From Vreelandella titanicae BH1 (GTDB lineage: Bacteria; Pseudomonadota; Gammaproteobacteria; Pseudomonadales; Halomonadaceae): DNA of 64,000 bases. Location of the stretch: assembly GCF_000336575.1 (NCBI RefSeq), contig NZ_AOPO01000003.1:1-64000 (forward strand), written 5' to 3'. Both the position numbers and the translations under genes were made by a program. Position 1 is the stretch's first letter. Each line of letters starts with the position of its first letter. Below, one piece after another: positions 38,749 through 47,879 of the stretch. The notes below the pieces were generated by a model that worked only from the letters and a program-made list of their open reading frames with translations, was not told where the DNA came from and did no database searches.

Positions 38749-39989
38749 GTTCGAACGGAGAACACGCCCTGGAAAGCCGCCTGCTCAAAACCGGCAGTGA
38801 GCGGCTAGCACTGCTCGGCAAGCACGCCGATGTACTGATGCAGGCCTACACCCGCGATGAGGTGCCACTGGAATCGCTCAGCGACAGCGCGCTGCGCAAG
38901 CTGCTGGCGGCGCGCATTCTATGGCGACCGGATGAGCAGAGCGGCGTGAAGCTGGCGCCCAAGGTGCGCGAACTGATCGCCGAGATGCTCGCCGACGAGA
39001 CCCGTCGCCATGTGAATGCCGATGTAGCGGAAACCCTGGAGCTGATTCGCGCCCTGGTACATAGCTACCGGGAGGCGAGAAGCCGCGGCGAGCATTGGCG
39101 GCTGGAGCAGCAGTTGATGCGCCTGCGCCAGGAAGTCGACGACCTGAACGGGCGCTTCGCCGATGCCATCGACAGCCTATGGCAGCGGCTGAATAGCGAT
39201 TTTGGTTTCGTCAGCCAGCTCAACGACAAGATCCGCGAAAACGACCGCGCCCAGAAGCAGATCGCAAGGCTGCTGGATGGCCTGGCGCTGATCGACTTCG
39301 ACGAGCTGATCGAGCTAGTGGGCAGCGACGGCAGCCTGCGCAAGCTATTGATCAGCCAGCTCCAGCAGCAGTTAAGTAACCACTACACCGGCCTGCGCGA
39401 AGTACAGCGGCGCTTGATCGAGCTGATGGCGCGCTTTCGCAAGCAGCAGGCGCGCAGCCGCCTGATCAGCGGCATGGCCGCCTTTATGCGCGAACATCCT
39501 GGCTTTGTGCCGGGCAACTATGCACGGCGCAGCGAGGTGCCAGGGCTGGTCAATCAAGCCGCATCGCTAAGCGCCGCCGCCGCCCCGGCGCTGGATCGCA
39601 ACCTGGATAGCCGATTGCTCGCCGAGCTGCTGCACCAGCTACCCCAGCCGCGCCACACCACGCAAACGGTTGAAGCCGCGGCGCCTGCCCAAGCGCAAGA
39701 GAGCAGCCTCGCCGCCGCCCGCCAGCAGGCGCTCAAGCAGGATGTGGAACACTTCTATTTAAGCGTGATCGACCAGCCCCAGGCGGAGCCGGTCAGCGCC
39801 CTTGAGTACCTGCGTGACAGCCCGCTGGAATGGCCGGATGAGATCTGGCTCTTCCAGGTGATTTCCGAATACCAGGGCCTGCCACGCAGTGATCAGAAGG
39901 CGTTCAGGCTGAAACAGCAGGAGAGCCAGGCCAGCCAATTCAATCACCTGCGCCTGATCCACGATGTAGAACTGCAGCTGGCCGTATGA
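38745..39989 (+). CDS. Kleisin-like subunit of the SMC complex (JetA/MksF-like)
   Basis: A 414-residue protein starting at a GTG that overlaps the preceding stop, with AGGAGG upstream. It has an N-terminal winged-helix-like segment (SLSDSALRKLLAARILWRPD), a helical middle with coiled-coil character (about residues 115-250) and an Ala/Gln-rich linker near 290-325. The C-terminal domain (EWPDEIWLFQVISEYQ) could be the SMC-head-binding winged helix. MksF/MukF kleisins share this layout. The assignment is mainly by position and architecture. Confidence 0.72.
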   Translation: MSSNGEHALESRLLKTGSERLALLGKHADVLMQAYTRDEVPLESLSDSALRKLLAARILWRPDEQSGVKLAPKVRELIAEMLADETRRHVNADVAETLELIRALVHSYREARSRGEHWRLEQQLMRLRQEVDDLNGRFADAIDSLWQRLNSDFGFVSQLNDKIRENDRAQKQIARLLDGLALIDFDELIELVGSDGSLRKLLISQLQQQLSNHYTGLREVQRRLIELMARFRKQQARSRLISGMAAFMREHPGFVPGNYARRSEVPGLVNQAASLSAAAAPALDRNLDSRLLAELLHQLPQPRHTTQTVEAAAPAQAQESSLAAARQQALKQDVEHFYLSVIDQPQAEPVSALEYLRDSPLEWPDEIWLFQVISEYQGLPRSDQKAFRLKQQESQASQFNHLRLIHDVELQLAV

Positions 39990-40855
39990 ACCTACCCAGC
40001 CGCGCACGCAATGGCCTTAACGGCGTCGCCCGCGAACTTCTCCGCCAGCCCACGGTGGAGAAGCCGCGCCGCCAGTGGGTAGACGACGTGGTGGCCTGGT
40101 GCCACCAGCACGACATTGACCTAGCCACGCGAATTAACAGTAAAGCGCTGCGTTTTGACGCCGCCTTTCTGGCGCAGATTAATGACGTTCTAGAGAGCGC
40201 CCGCATAGCGCCACTAGGCCGCTCACTCAGCGGCCTGACCAGCAGCGCACAAGCGAAAGAGGGAGTAGAGGAAGATAAAGCCACCCGCGAAAGTCCCCGT
40301 GCGCGGCGAGTACTCGTCAGCTTTCCGCCGCAGCCAACAACCGGGCTTGCCAACGAGGCACGGGCTATTCGCGATGTAAATGTACTGGGGCTAAAACTGA
40401 GCGCGTTCAGCGCTCTAATCCAGGTCGAAAACCTGGACAGCTTCTATGAGTTCTCGCCGGAACAACCAGCGCTAAGCGGCTACGCAAACCCGCTGGTCGT
40501 CTACCGCGGCGACAGTCATTACGGCGGCGGCTTTGCCTTACTCGCCGAGGCTTGGCATAAAACCCGCCGAACACACATCTACGCCGGTGACTTCGACGTA
40601 AAAGGCGTCACGCTAGCGCTGGACAGCAACGCCACTCACTTGCTCCTGCCCGATATCGAATGGCTCACCCAAAACGCCACGCCGCTGCATGTGCCTGCTG
40701 AACAGTTTCCTTACCAGCGAAGGCTGCGTAAGCACCTTGCCGCGTTGCCTTCCGCTCATCCATTGCGTGAGTACCTGACGCTGTTGCTGGAAAAGCAGCG
40801 GGGGTTAAAGCAGCAGTGGTTTGAGGGTGAGGTGGTGAGCGTGGCGCTCGGTTAG
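39986..40855 (+). CDS. JetD/MksG-type Toprim nuclease subunit
   Basis: A 289-residue protein with the DUF2220/Toprim pattern of JetD: the first acidic residue is E148 in IQVENLDSF, then VVYRGDSHY, then the DxD pair D202/D204 in YAGDFDVKGV, followed by LLPDIEWL. In Wadjet this subunit makes the double-strand cut. The N-terminal arm (about 110 residues before the core) is shorter than in the roughly 390-residue JetD proteins I know, so it may interact differently with the complex. It is last of the four overlapping genes. A similar short segment to its last codons recurs at 51008-51029. Confidence 0.83.
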   Translation: MNLPSRARNGLNGVARELLRQPTVEKPRRQWVDDVVAWCHQHDIDLATRINSKALRFDAAFLAQINDVLESARIAPLGRSLSGLTSSAQAKEGVEEDKATRESPRARRVLVSFPPQPTTGLANEARAIRDVNVLGLKLSAFSALIQVENLDSFYEFSPEQPALSGYANPLVVYRGDSHYGGGFALLAEAWHKTRRTHIYAGDFDVKGVTLALDSNATHLLLPDIEWLTQNATPLHVPAEQFPYQRRLRKHLAALPSAHPLREYLTLLLEKQRGLKQQWFEGEVVSVALG

Positions 40856-40964
40856 AATCAATCTTATGTGAACGGTTACTCACAAACCTCGTTATTACCT
40901 GTTTGACCTTGGGTTGGCTCATCAGCGCGGCGGTGGGATTAGGCAGAGCAAAACTTACCAGCAC

Positions 40965-41030
40965 GCGAGTTTTGGCTACATCGCCAAATTTTTCTTTGCA
41001 CACTCTGGAGTCGATGAGGTAGATTCAATC
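40965..41030. repeat. Recurring element, copy A
   Basis: The gene-free stretch 40856-41221 contains this element, alignable with 46795-46864 and in part with 51716-51762. The shared core reads CTTTGCAC-x-CT-xx-GGA-xxx-ATGAGGTAGA, preceded by TTTTGG and CCAAA arms. The rest of the stretch shows no gene; it separates jetD from the AT-rich restriction gene and holds that gene's promoter region. Confidence 0.45.
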
Positions 41031-41221
41031 TGGTGGCGGTGAATTCTCAATCATTGTAACGTCAAGTTCATTGAGGTTTCACATCAAGGTTTATAATTGC
41101 TGCTATTTGGACAATGTTATGATTAAGAGATAAACACAATCGCCCCTATGCACTCCAAAAAGCATGTTTTTGCCAATGTTTTTAAAGTCAATAGAGTAAC
41201 TATAGGAAAGAGATAGAATAA

Positions 41222-44200
41222 ATGGAGATGAACACACTTAAACCTAGAAAAGCACTGAATAAAGCCTTTTTGAAAATAAAACCTCACAGGGCTGAAATAG
41301 AAGGTTTTAAGGCTAATCTTATCCAGCTGCTCGACAGAATAAATGACATCGAATCTGAAGAATTTCATAAGAATCTTGTTACTGATTTTCTCAAAAAAAC
41401 TTATTACGATCCAAACTACTTCATCAACACCAAAGGACGAAACGACCTTGTAATTCATAACGGAGATAAAGCAAGAAATGCGGTTGGAGTAATCATTGAA
41501 GCAAAGAAGCCAACCAACAGAAACGAGATGGTAACGACTAACAAACTGAATGTTAAGTCCTTTCATGAATTAGTGCTTTACTACCTTAGAGAGAGAATTT
41601 CACATAACAACCTTGAAATAAAAAACTTAATAATTACAAACATCAATGAATGGTTTGTTTTTGACGCTATGACGTTCGACAGGCTTTTTGCTCAAAATAA
41701 AAAAATTGTAAAGCAATTTAATGATTTTGAAGCTGGGCGATTAACAGAAATTAGAACCGAATTTTTCTACAAAGAAATTGCTGAACCATTTATCTCTGAG
41801 ATCACCACTAAAATTGAATTTACCTACTTTAATTTACAGGATTATCAAAAACCTTTACGCAATAACGATAAAGCAGATGATAATAAGTTGATTGCGCTAT
41901 TCAAGGTTTTGTCACCTGAGCATTTGTTAAAACTTCCCTTCACTAACGATAGTAATAGCCTTGATAAGCGGTTTTATAGCGAGCTGCTTCACATTATTGG
42001 ATTGTCTGAAACAAAGGAAAAAAACAAAAAACTGATTGGTCGAAAAAAAGACGGCGAACGCTACACGGGAACTATACTTGAAGGCGCCATTATTCAGATT
42101 GACAGTTTGGACAAGCTTAGCCGATTAGAGCGATCAAGCCAATTTGGAAGCACTCAGCAAGAAAAGCTATTTAACGTTGCTCTAGAACTGACTATTACTT
42201 GGGTCAACAGAGTTTTGTTTTTGAAGTTGTTGGAAGCTCAACTTATTACTTATCATAAAGGGGATAAGTCTTATTCTTTTCTCAATCTTGATAAAATTAA
42301 AAACTATGACGATCTGAATAGCTTGTTTTTTCAGGTTTTAGCGCGGAAGTATGAAGAGAGAAACGAAGATGTAATTACAGATTTTGAAAAAGTGCCTTAT
42401 CTTAATTCATCTTTATTTGAACCGACGAATATCGAACAAGATACACTTTTCATTAGCAACTTGAGAGATGATAAAGATATTCCAATCATTTCATCAACTA
42501 TTCTAAAAGATCAGAATGGAAAAAAACGAACAGGAAAGCTAAATACCCTTCAATATCTCTTTGAATTTCTGAATTCTTATGATTTCAGTAGTGAGGGATC
42601 AGAAGAAATTCAGGAAGAAAATAAATCACTCATCAACGCTTCTGTGCTTGGCTTGATTTTCGAGAAAATCAACGGATATAAAGATGGCTCATTCTTCACC
42701 CCTGGTTCCATTACCATGTATATGTGCCGTGAAACCATTCGCAAGGCAGTTGTTCAGAAATTTAATGAAACCAAACAGTGGGAATGCAAAGACTTAGAAG
42801 AAGTTTACGACAAGATAGAAGACAGGCAGGAAGCCAACGAGATTGTAAATAACCTGAAAATCTGTGACCCAGCGGTTGGTTCTGGCCACTTTTTGGTTTC
42901 GGCGCTCAATGAAATAATTGCTGTAAAAAATGACTTGAAGATTTTGCAAGACCGACACGGTAAACGACTTAAAGAATACCAAGTTGAAGTGATTAATGAT
43001 GAGCTTATTATAACAGACGAAGAAGGAGAGCTATTTAAATACATCCCCAACAACAAAGAAAGTCAGCGGATTCAGGAAACACTCTTTCATGAAAAGCAGA
43101 CACTAATTGAAAAATGTCTTTTTGGTGTAGACATCAACCCCAACTCTGTGAAGATCTGTCGGTTGCGATTGTGGATTGAACTTTTGAAAAATGCCTATTA
43201 TAAGAATGCCACCGAGCTCGAAACCCTTCCTAATATTGACATTAACATAAAGTGTGGGAACTCATTGGTTAGCCGTTTTGACATCCGGGCTGACTTTAAA
43301 AAAGCCTTGAAGCAAAGCAATAGGTCAATTAGTGGTTATAAAAATGCGGTAGATTCATACCGCAATGCTCAAAATAAAGAGCAAAAAAGAGAAATGGAAA
43401 AGTTGATTGCAGACATCAAATCTGACTTTAGAAGTGAGATCTCCTCCAGCGATCCCAAAGTTAAAAAGCTTTATAGACTCTCCGGCGAGTTATTCTATAT
43501 TAAAAATCAAGGTCAGCTTTTTGAAATGAGCAGAAAGGAAAAGATTGCTCAGGAAAAAAACGTCAAAAAGCTGACCTTAGACATTAAAAAATTAGAAGCT
43601 GAAATTGAAGAGATAAGAGCTAATAAAATTTTCGAAAATGCTTTTGAATGGCGCTTTGAGTTCCCTGAAGTACTCAATGATGAAGGTGATTTTGTTGGCT
43701 TTGATGTTGTAATTGGAAATCCTCCTTATATACTTTCAAGAGAGAGTTTTGATGATAAGATCAAAAAGTACTTTAACAATGAATATAATTTAATCCACGA
43801 AAAGTCAAATTTATATCTTCTTTTTATTGAGAGGTCATTCACTATTTTAAAGGAAAATGGCAACTTTTCTTTCATAATTCCAAATTCAATAACTGGCGTT
43901 GAGTCTGCTTACAAGGTACGTGATTTTTTGCTAAATAAAAATAAAATTATTTCTTTGATTAACTTGCTTGGAGAGACTTTTGAAGGTGTGGGTGTCGAGT
44001 CTTGTATTCTTACAGCATCGAAAATGAATTCAGAAAAAGATATAAAATATGCAACCTTAAGTTCTGAAGTGATAAACGAAGAAGGATTTGAGTCGATAAA
44101 TCCAAATGTATGGAGACAAAACAGAAATTTCATCTTTGATATAACCTCATCTAGTGAAGAAGCAATAATTATTAGTAAAATAAAAAGAAAATCAGAACTT

Positions 44201-44869
44201 TTGAGTAAATTTTATGATGTTAAAGTTGGGCTGCAAGCCTACGAAAAAGGAAAAGGTAAACCAAGGCAAACAGCAGTTGATGTGAAAAATCATGTTTTCG
44301 ATTTTGAATACAAGTTTGATGAAAATACATATCCATATTTAAAGGGTTCAGATATAGGAAGGTATTTTTTTAATTGGTCTGGTCAGTGGCTTAGGTATGG
44401 TGAGTGGCTTTCGCAACCAAAGAAAATTGAGCAGTTTTCTCTTCCTCGAATACTGGTTCGTGAAATTACTGGAAAATATCCAGCAACAATACAGGCAATG
44501 TACGCTGAGGGTGTTTATTTAAACAATAAAAGCATTTTGAATGTTTTCCAAAAAGACGGGAGTTATTCTTTATTTGCACTTTTGGGTTATTTGAACTCGA
44601 AGCTTGTCAGTTTTTATCACAAAAGACAAACCGTAAAAGGTAATAGGAAATTATTCCCAAAGGTTGTTGTTAAAGATTTGCAAAACTATCCTTTTGTGAT
44701 TGATCAAATTACAGAGACGAAAATCAAAGAATTGGTTGCTCAAATTTTAACAGAAAAACAGAAAGATGCTTCTGCGGACACAAATGGCTTGGAGAAGAAA
44801 ATTGACGACTTGGTTTACAATCTTTATGAATTAACTGAAGGAGAAATTGAAATTATTGAAAAAGCATAG
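41222..44869 (+). CDS. Type IIG restriction-modification protein (nuclease-methyltransferase fusion)
   Basis: A 1215-residue single-chain R-M enzyme. The N-terminus has a PD-(D/E)XK-like nuclease site: D75 in GRNDLVIHN and E93-A94-K95 in VIIEAKKP. The gamma-class adenine methyltransferase has motif I DPAVGSGHF (549-557) and catalytic motif IV NPPY (833-836). The C-terminal 400 residues are the specificity region, ending in a helical YNLYELTEGEIEIIE segment. Such proteins methylate adenine on a short site and cut at a distance; the site is not readable here. The gene is strikingly AT-rich and Lys/Asn-rich compared with the GC-rich genes on both sides, a sign of recent transfer. An attC-like site follows 88 bases after its stop. 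Confidence 0.88.
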   Translation: MEMNTLKPRKALNKAFLKIKPHRAEIEGFKANLIQLLDRINDIESEEFHKNLVTDFLKKTYYDPNYFINTKGRNDLVIHNGDKARNAVGVIIEAKKPTNRNEMVTTNKLNVKSFHELVLYYLRERISHNNLEIKNLIITNINEWFVFDAMTFDRLFAQNKKIVKQFNDFEAGRLTEIRTEFFYKEIAEPFISEITTKIEFTYFNLQDYQKPLRNNDKADDNKLIALFKVLSPEHLLKLPFTNDSNSLDKRFYSELLHIIGLSETKEKNKKLIGRKKDGERYTGTILEGAIIQIDSLDKLSRLERSSQFGSTQQEKLFNVALELTITWVNRVLFLKLLEAQLITYHKGDKSYSFLNLDKIKNYDDLNSLFFQVLARKYEERNEDVITDFEKVPYLNSSLFEPTNIEQDTLFISNLRDDKDIPIISSTILKDQNGKKRTGKLNTLQYLFEFLNSYDFSSEGSEEIQEENKSLINASVLGLIFEKINGYKDGSFFTPGSITMYMCRETIRKAVVQKFNETKQWECKDLEEVYDKIEDRQEANEIVNNLKICDPAVGSGHFLVSALNEIIAVKNDLKILQDRHGKRLKEYQVEVINDELIITDEEGELFKYIPNNKESQRIQETLFHEKQTLIEKCLFGVDINPNSVKICRLRLWIELLKNAYYKNATELETLPNIDINIKCGNSLVSRFDIRADFKKALKQSNRSISGYKNAVDSYRNAQNKEQKREMEKLIADIKSDFRSEISSSDPKVKKLYRLSGELFYIKNQGQLFEMSRKEKIAQEKNVKKLTLDIKKLEAEIEEIRANKIFENAFEWRFEFPEVLNDEGDFVGFDVVIGNPPYILSRESFDDKIKKYFNNEYNLIHEKSNLYLLFIERSFTILKENGNFSFIIPNSITGVESAYKVRDFLLNKNKIISLINLLGETFEGVGVESCILTASKMNSEKDIKYATLSSEVINEEGFESINPNVWRQNRNFIFDITSSSEEAIIISKIKRKSELLSKFYDVKVGLQAYEKGKGKPRQTAVDVKNHVFDFEYKFDENTYPYLKGSDIGRYFFNWSGQWLRYGEWLSQPKKIEQFSLPRILVREITGKYPATIQAMYAEGVYLNNKSILNVFQKDGSYSLFALLGYLNSKLVSFYHKRQTVKGNRKLFPKVVVKDLQNYPFVIDQITETKIKELVAQILTEKQKDASADTNGLEKKIDDLVYNLYELTEGEIEIIEKA

Positions 44870-44956
44870 GGCAGCGCCTAGCTACTACAGACATCGCCAA
44901 CCTAATGTAAGCCAGTTGTAAAACAATGGTTATGGGGAATATGGGGTTTTGAATAC

Positions 44957-45016
44957 ACATAACAAGCCAAAGCACGCGGACGCAGCAAAGCTGCGCCGGT
45001 GTTTGATGCGTTATGC
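44957..45016 (+). repeat. attC-like site 1
   Basis: The left boundary has ACATAACAAGCC, a centre GGACGCAGC-AAA-GCTGCGCC folds into a hairpin, and the right boundary is TGTTTGATGCGTTATGC. The order R''-L''-loop-L'-R' matches integron recombination sites, with R' GTTATGC close to the GTTRRRY rule. It follows the restriction gene. Confidence 0.65.
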
Positions 45017-45088
45017 AAGGCATAAGCATTCACGTACGCATTCAGGGGCCTATACTTTGTCTTCACTCTAGTTTCTACGAAGTGCGTC

Positions 45089-45327
45089 ATGTCCGGAATC
45101 AATGTTATCGAGGCGAACGGCGATCTGGAGCGGTTGATTGATGATACTACTGAGTCCCATCAATGTATTATCATTGGGGAGCAAATAGGGCGGTCTTGGT
45201 ATCCAAGGAAGGTTGGTCGGCCATTCAGGAAGCGCTTTTTCTGCTCTCCTTGCCGGATATGCGAACATCGATTCGCGAGAAGGTTGTGACGCCAATGGTT
45301 GAATGCGATGAGACGCTGAATTGGTAA
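45089..45327 (+). pseudogene. Frameshifted Phd/YefM-family antitoxin
   Basis: The first frame gives MSGINVIEANGDLERLIDDT to HQCIIIGE. After about 45180 the sequence continues in another frame as AVLVSKEGWSAIQEALFLLS, then SLPDMRTSIREKVV, ending ETLNW and a stop. Together they spell a typical Phd/YefM antitoxin with one base missing near GAGCAAAT. No toxin gene follows. It begins 73 bases after attC-like site 1, and antitoxins are common cassette cargo. Confidence 0.7.
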
Positions 45328-45409
45328 CCTGTAGGTCGTTTTACACCAATTAAGCGCACGACAAATCATGCAGTGTCATTCCCTTGTAAGCAGCCATCCA
45401 CCGAAAACC

Positions 45410-45697
45410 ATGAACCTACTCTTCCTAGGCACCTCCTCCGGTGTGCCCACTAAATGCAGAAACGTCTCCGGCATCGCTTTGCGAGAGAGCAAGGGGAAGG
45501 GCTGGTACCTGATCGATTGTGGTGAGGGCACCCAGCATCAGGTCTTGCACACGAAGCTGTCGTTTCATTCGTTGAAGGCCATCTTGATTACTCACGTGCA
45601 CGGCGACCACTGCTATGGGCTGCCGGGTATACTGGCGAGGGCGGCCACATGCGTGTATAGGAATTTGGACTATGCTGGGAAAACTAGTTTTTCTTAA
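45410..45697 (+). pseudogene. 5' fragment of ribonuclease Z
   Basis: The first 77 codons match the intact rnz at 49685 with only four amino-acid differences, against roughly 20 base differences by eye count, so most changes are silent. After GLPGILAR the sequence diverges and the frame closes at 45697. The metal site HVHGDH is present but the rest of the enzyme is missing. The junction near 45650 marks a rearrangement. Confidence 0.85.
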
Positions 45698-45729
45698 CGT
45701 AGCATCCTACAGCTCAAGGATACAGTGAT

Positions 45730-46575
45730 ATGAGCATAGAAATAACAATGATTGTACTGCTCGCTGCCATCTTTAACGCCAGCTGGAATGCGATAGTTAA
45801 AGTGAGTGGCGACAGGATTGCCGTCATGGCGGTAATCACCCTATTGGGCAGTCTAGTTTCTGTATTCGCCTTACCTTTCGTGGTGATCCCCGATCCAGCC
45901 AGTTGGCCGCTTCTTGGCCTAGCCATCTTGATTCATACCGCATATCACTTTTGCCTGCCCATGGCTTACCACTATGGCGATTTCGGCCAGATCTATCCCA
46001 TCGCTCGTGGGTCGGCGCCTTTACTCGTTACACTAGGCGCTGCCGCGTTCGCTGGCGAAATGTTAGGGTTTCTCCCGTTACTCGGCGTGCTGTTTCTTGG
46101 GGTGGGCGTGATGTCGCTTTCATTCGATACCAGTACCGGTATCACCAGAAACCCCCGCGCTATTCTCCTCGCTCTTGGTACGGGAGCCCTTATTGCCTCC
46201 TACACGCTAGTGGGTGGCCTGGGCGCCCGACAAGCTGGCTCGGTGTTCGGCTTCGCGGTTTTATTGACCCTCGGCAACGGATTGCTGACGTTTGCGATTG
46301 CTTTGACGTGGAAATCCAAGGAAATAAAAAGAGTTATATCCAGCAATTTGGCTCCCGCTATTGTCGGCGGGGGAATGCAGGTCGGTGCGTATTGGATCGT
46401 TATCTGGGCCATGGCCTACGCCCCACTCGGCATGGTCTCAGCCTTACGAGAAACTAGCGTATTGTTCGCAGCGCTTATTTCCACCATCATTCTGAAAGAA
46501 GGCTTCGGCGTGTGGCGGTTTGTTTCTTCAGGCCTCATCGCTTGCGGTGTTACGTTGACACGTTACAAGCCTTAA
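45730..46575 (+). CDS. DMT-superfamily (EamA) membrane transporter
   Basis: A 281-residue inner-membrane protein with about ten predicted helices in two five-helix EamA repeats. SWNAIVKVSGDR, YPIARGSAPLLVTLGAA in the first half and APLGMVSALRETSVLFAALIS near the end are typical. The substrate is unknown; relatives export amino acids or metabolites. AAGGA precedes the start. It lies between the rnz fragment and cassette-like genes; no attC-like site was found directly after it. Confidence 0.85.
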   Translation: MSIEITMIVLLAAIFNASWNAIVKVSGDRIAVMAVITLLGSLVSVFALPFVVIPDPASWPLLGLAILIHTAYHFCLPMAYHYGDFGQIYPIARGSAPLLVTLGAAAFAGEMLGFLPLLGVLFLGVGVMSLSFDTSTGITRNPRAILLALGTGALIASYTLVGGLGARQAGSVFGFAVLLTLGNGLLTFAIALTWKSKEIKRVISSNLAPAIVGGGMQVGAYWIVIWAMAYAPLGMVSALRETSVLFAALISTIILKEGFGVWRFVSSGLIACGVTLTRYKP

Positions 46576-46794
46576 TGAGTGCTCCGTGTCGTTAATATTG
46601 CTTATCAGCTTCACGATCGCCAAACATTTCGAACACCGCCAGCAGCCTCTCAGTTAGCTTTAACTTTGCTCAGCTTGGTTACGCTTACCCATAAAATCGA
46701 AGCGACTCTTTCACTGTTATAACAAGGCCTGCCCCGTAATATGCCATCGTCTAAATGCCCATTGCCATGAGATGAGTGTTGTTAGAGCAGGCCC

Positions 46795-46864
46795 GCGAAT
46801 TTTGGATATTTTATCACCAAAATTGGCTTTGCACTCAGGGGAATTAATGAGGTAGAGTTAAATG
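46795..46864. repeat. Recurring element, copy B
   Basis: The stretch 46576-46959 has no gene. This element carries TTTTGG, ten bases, CCAAAA and then CTTTGCACTCAGGGGAATTA followed by ATGAGGTAGAGTT. It matches copy A through its whole length with scattered changes and shares the right half with copy C. Confidence 0.5.
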
Positions 46865-46866
46865 AG

Positions 46867-46882
46867 GAGGTTACATAACCTC
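46867..46882. promoter_or_regulatory. Perfect palindrome before the DUF1330-like gene
   Basis: GAGGTTA, CA, TAACCTC lies 78 bases before the next start codon, directly after repeat copy B. Its symmetry and place suggest a dimeric regulator site; no regulator is identified. Confidence 0.35.
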
Positions 46883-46959
46883 AATGACTGCGCCGAGACA
46901 TTTATTGAGGCCCTGGAGCCTTCCGTATAATTACTGCTAAGCTTGAGTGTGGAATCGAA

Positions 46960-47802
46960 ATGAATATGCCCTTCTCAATTGATAAAGAGTTATTCAGTAA
47001 ATCCTTAGAAGAGGCTGGTATAAGAAGAGTGGCTTTTGTTTTCCACCTGAAAGTTAAAGATATTAATGGCTATAGTAAGTTTTTGAAAGAAAGTCAAAAT
47101 AGCTTTAATAGCAAAAGGCTGTTTCGAGTTAAGGCTGATCCTGTTGCACGAGAAGGAATGTGGATAGATGAAATTATCATTGATGAATTTCCATCCACCC
47201 AAGCTGCTTTCAAGTTTCTTTCGACCTTCGATGAAACTCTAGATCAGGTTTGTTCTGAGCATACCATCCTTGCAATTGAACCAGAACCATCAGTGCTTTT
47301 TTATATGGTTAAAATCATCTCTAGGGTTGTTCGGTTGTTCAAAGGTGTCATCGACAAAGGAACCCCCACAGCAACATGGAAAGCCGAGAATAGCGCAGTC
47401 TGGCCTGATGAGAAACAAATGGAAGTAGCAAGAGCCCAAGATCTTGACGAGCCTCTTTTTGTTTACAATTTGAATAAATACAAACCGAATGCTGAATATA
47501 ATAATTCTTACGAAGTCGCTAAAGGTATTAGCGGAAAGGAGGCCTATGACCGCTACTCCAAAATTGCGGGATTTGAATTACTGCGAAGGGGAGCATATCC
47601 AGTTTATGGTGGAAAGCCCCTTGGGTTATTCAGCAGTGACAAGGAGTGTATGCTAGCTGATCGCTGGGATCATTTTATATTTGTACGCTATCCTCAGCGG
47701 CGTAACCTTCTGGCCACCATTGAGAGTGAAGAATTTCACAAAGGTGAAGTTCATCGCGACGCTGGGTTGGAACGAGTCGCAATTTTTATGGCAAAAGCCT
47801 AA
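46960..47802 (+). CDS. DUF1330-like (dimeric alpha/beta barrel) protein
   Basis: A 280-residue protein with what look like two ferredoxin-like dimeric alpha/beta barrel halves. The second half is clear: FVYNLNKYKPNAEY, then AYDRYSKIAGFELLRRGAYP, then the strand YGGKPLGLF and WDHFIFVRYPQRRNLLATIE. The first half has IDEIIIDEFPSTQAAFKFL in the equivalent place. No signal peptide or catalytic motif is evident. Its base composition is lower in GC than the chromosome around it. attC-like site 2 follows eight bases after the stop, so it is a probable cassette gene. Confidence 0.7.
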   Translation: MNMPFSIDKELFSKSLEEAGIRRVAFVFHLKVKDINGYSKFLKESQNSFNSKRLFRVKADPVAREGMWIDEIIIDEFPSTQAAFKFLSTFDETLDQVCSEHTILAIEPEPSVLFYMVKIISRVVRLFKGVIDKGTPTATWKAENSAVWPDEKQMEVARAQDLDEPLFVYNLNKYKPNAEYNNSYEVAKGISGKEAYDRYSKIAGFELLRRGAYPVYGGKPLGLFSSDKECMLADRWDHFIFVRYPQRRNLLATIESEEFHKGEVHRDAGLERVAIFMAKA

Positions 47803-47810
47803 AAAGAAAA

Positions 47811-47869
47811 ATTAACTCGGATCCAAATTTCGCTGCGCTACATTTGCACCGGTTATTTGAAGTGTTGGG
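47811..47869 (+). repeat. attC-like site 2
   Basis: ATTAACTCGG at the left, a pairing core CGG-xxxx-AAAT-xxx-GC / GC-xxx-ATTT-xxx-CCG, and GTGTTGGGG at the right. The next gene starts 11 bases after the GTTGGG, the usual spacing for cassette genes. R' deviates from GTTRRRY in its last base. Confidence 0.5.
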
Positions 47870-47879
47870 GAAACTGAAT

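Noticed and set aside
34451..40855. Housekeeping MukBEF condensin
   Set aside because: The SMC is too short for MukB, the gene order differs and a Toprim nuclease is the fourth gene, which points to the defence-type complex.
40665..41003. 112-codon minus-strand open frame at the end of jetD
   Set aside because: Overlaps jetD on the other strand and then repeat copy A; no start site or family support.
46714..46787. Possible fourth attC after the EamA gene (TTATAACAAGG at left, GTTAGAG at right)
   Set aside because: The inner segments do not pair and the right box breaks the GTTRRRY rule, so I could not support it.
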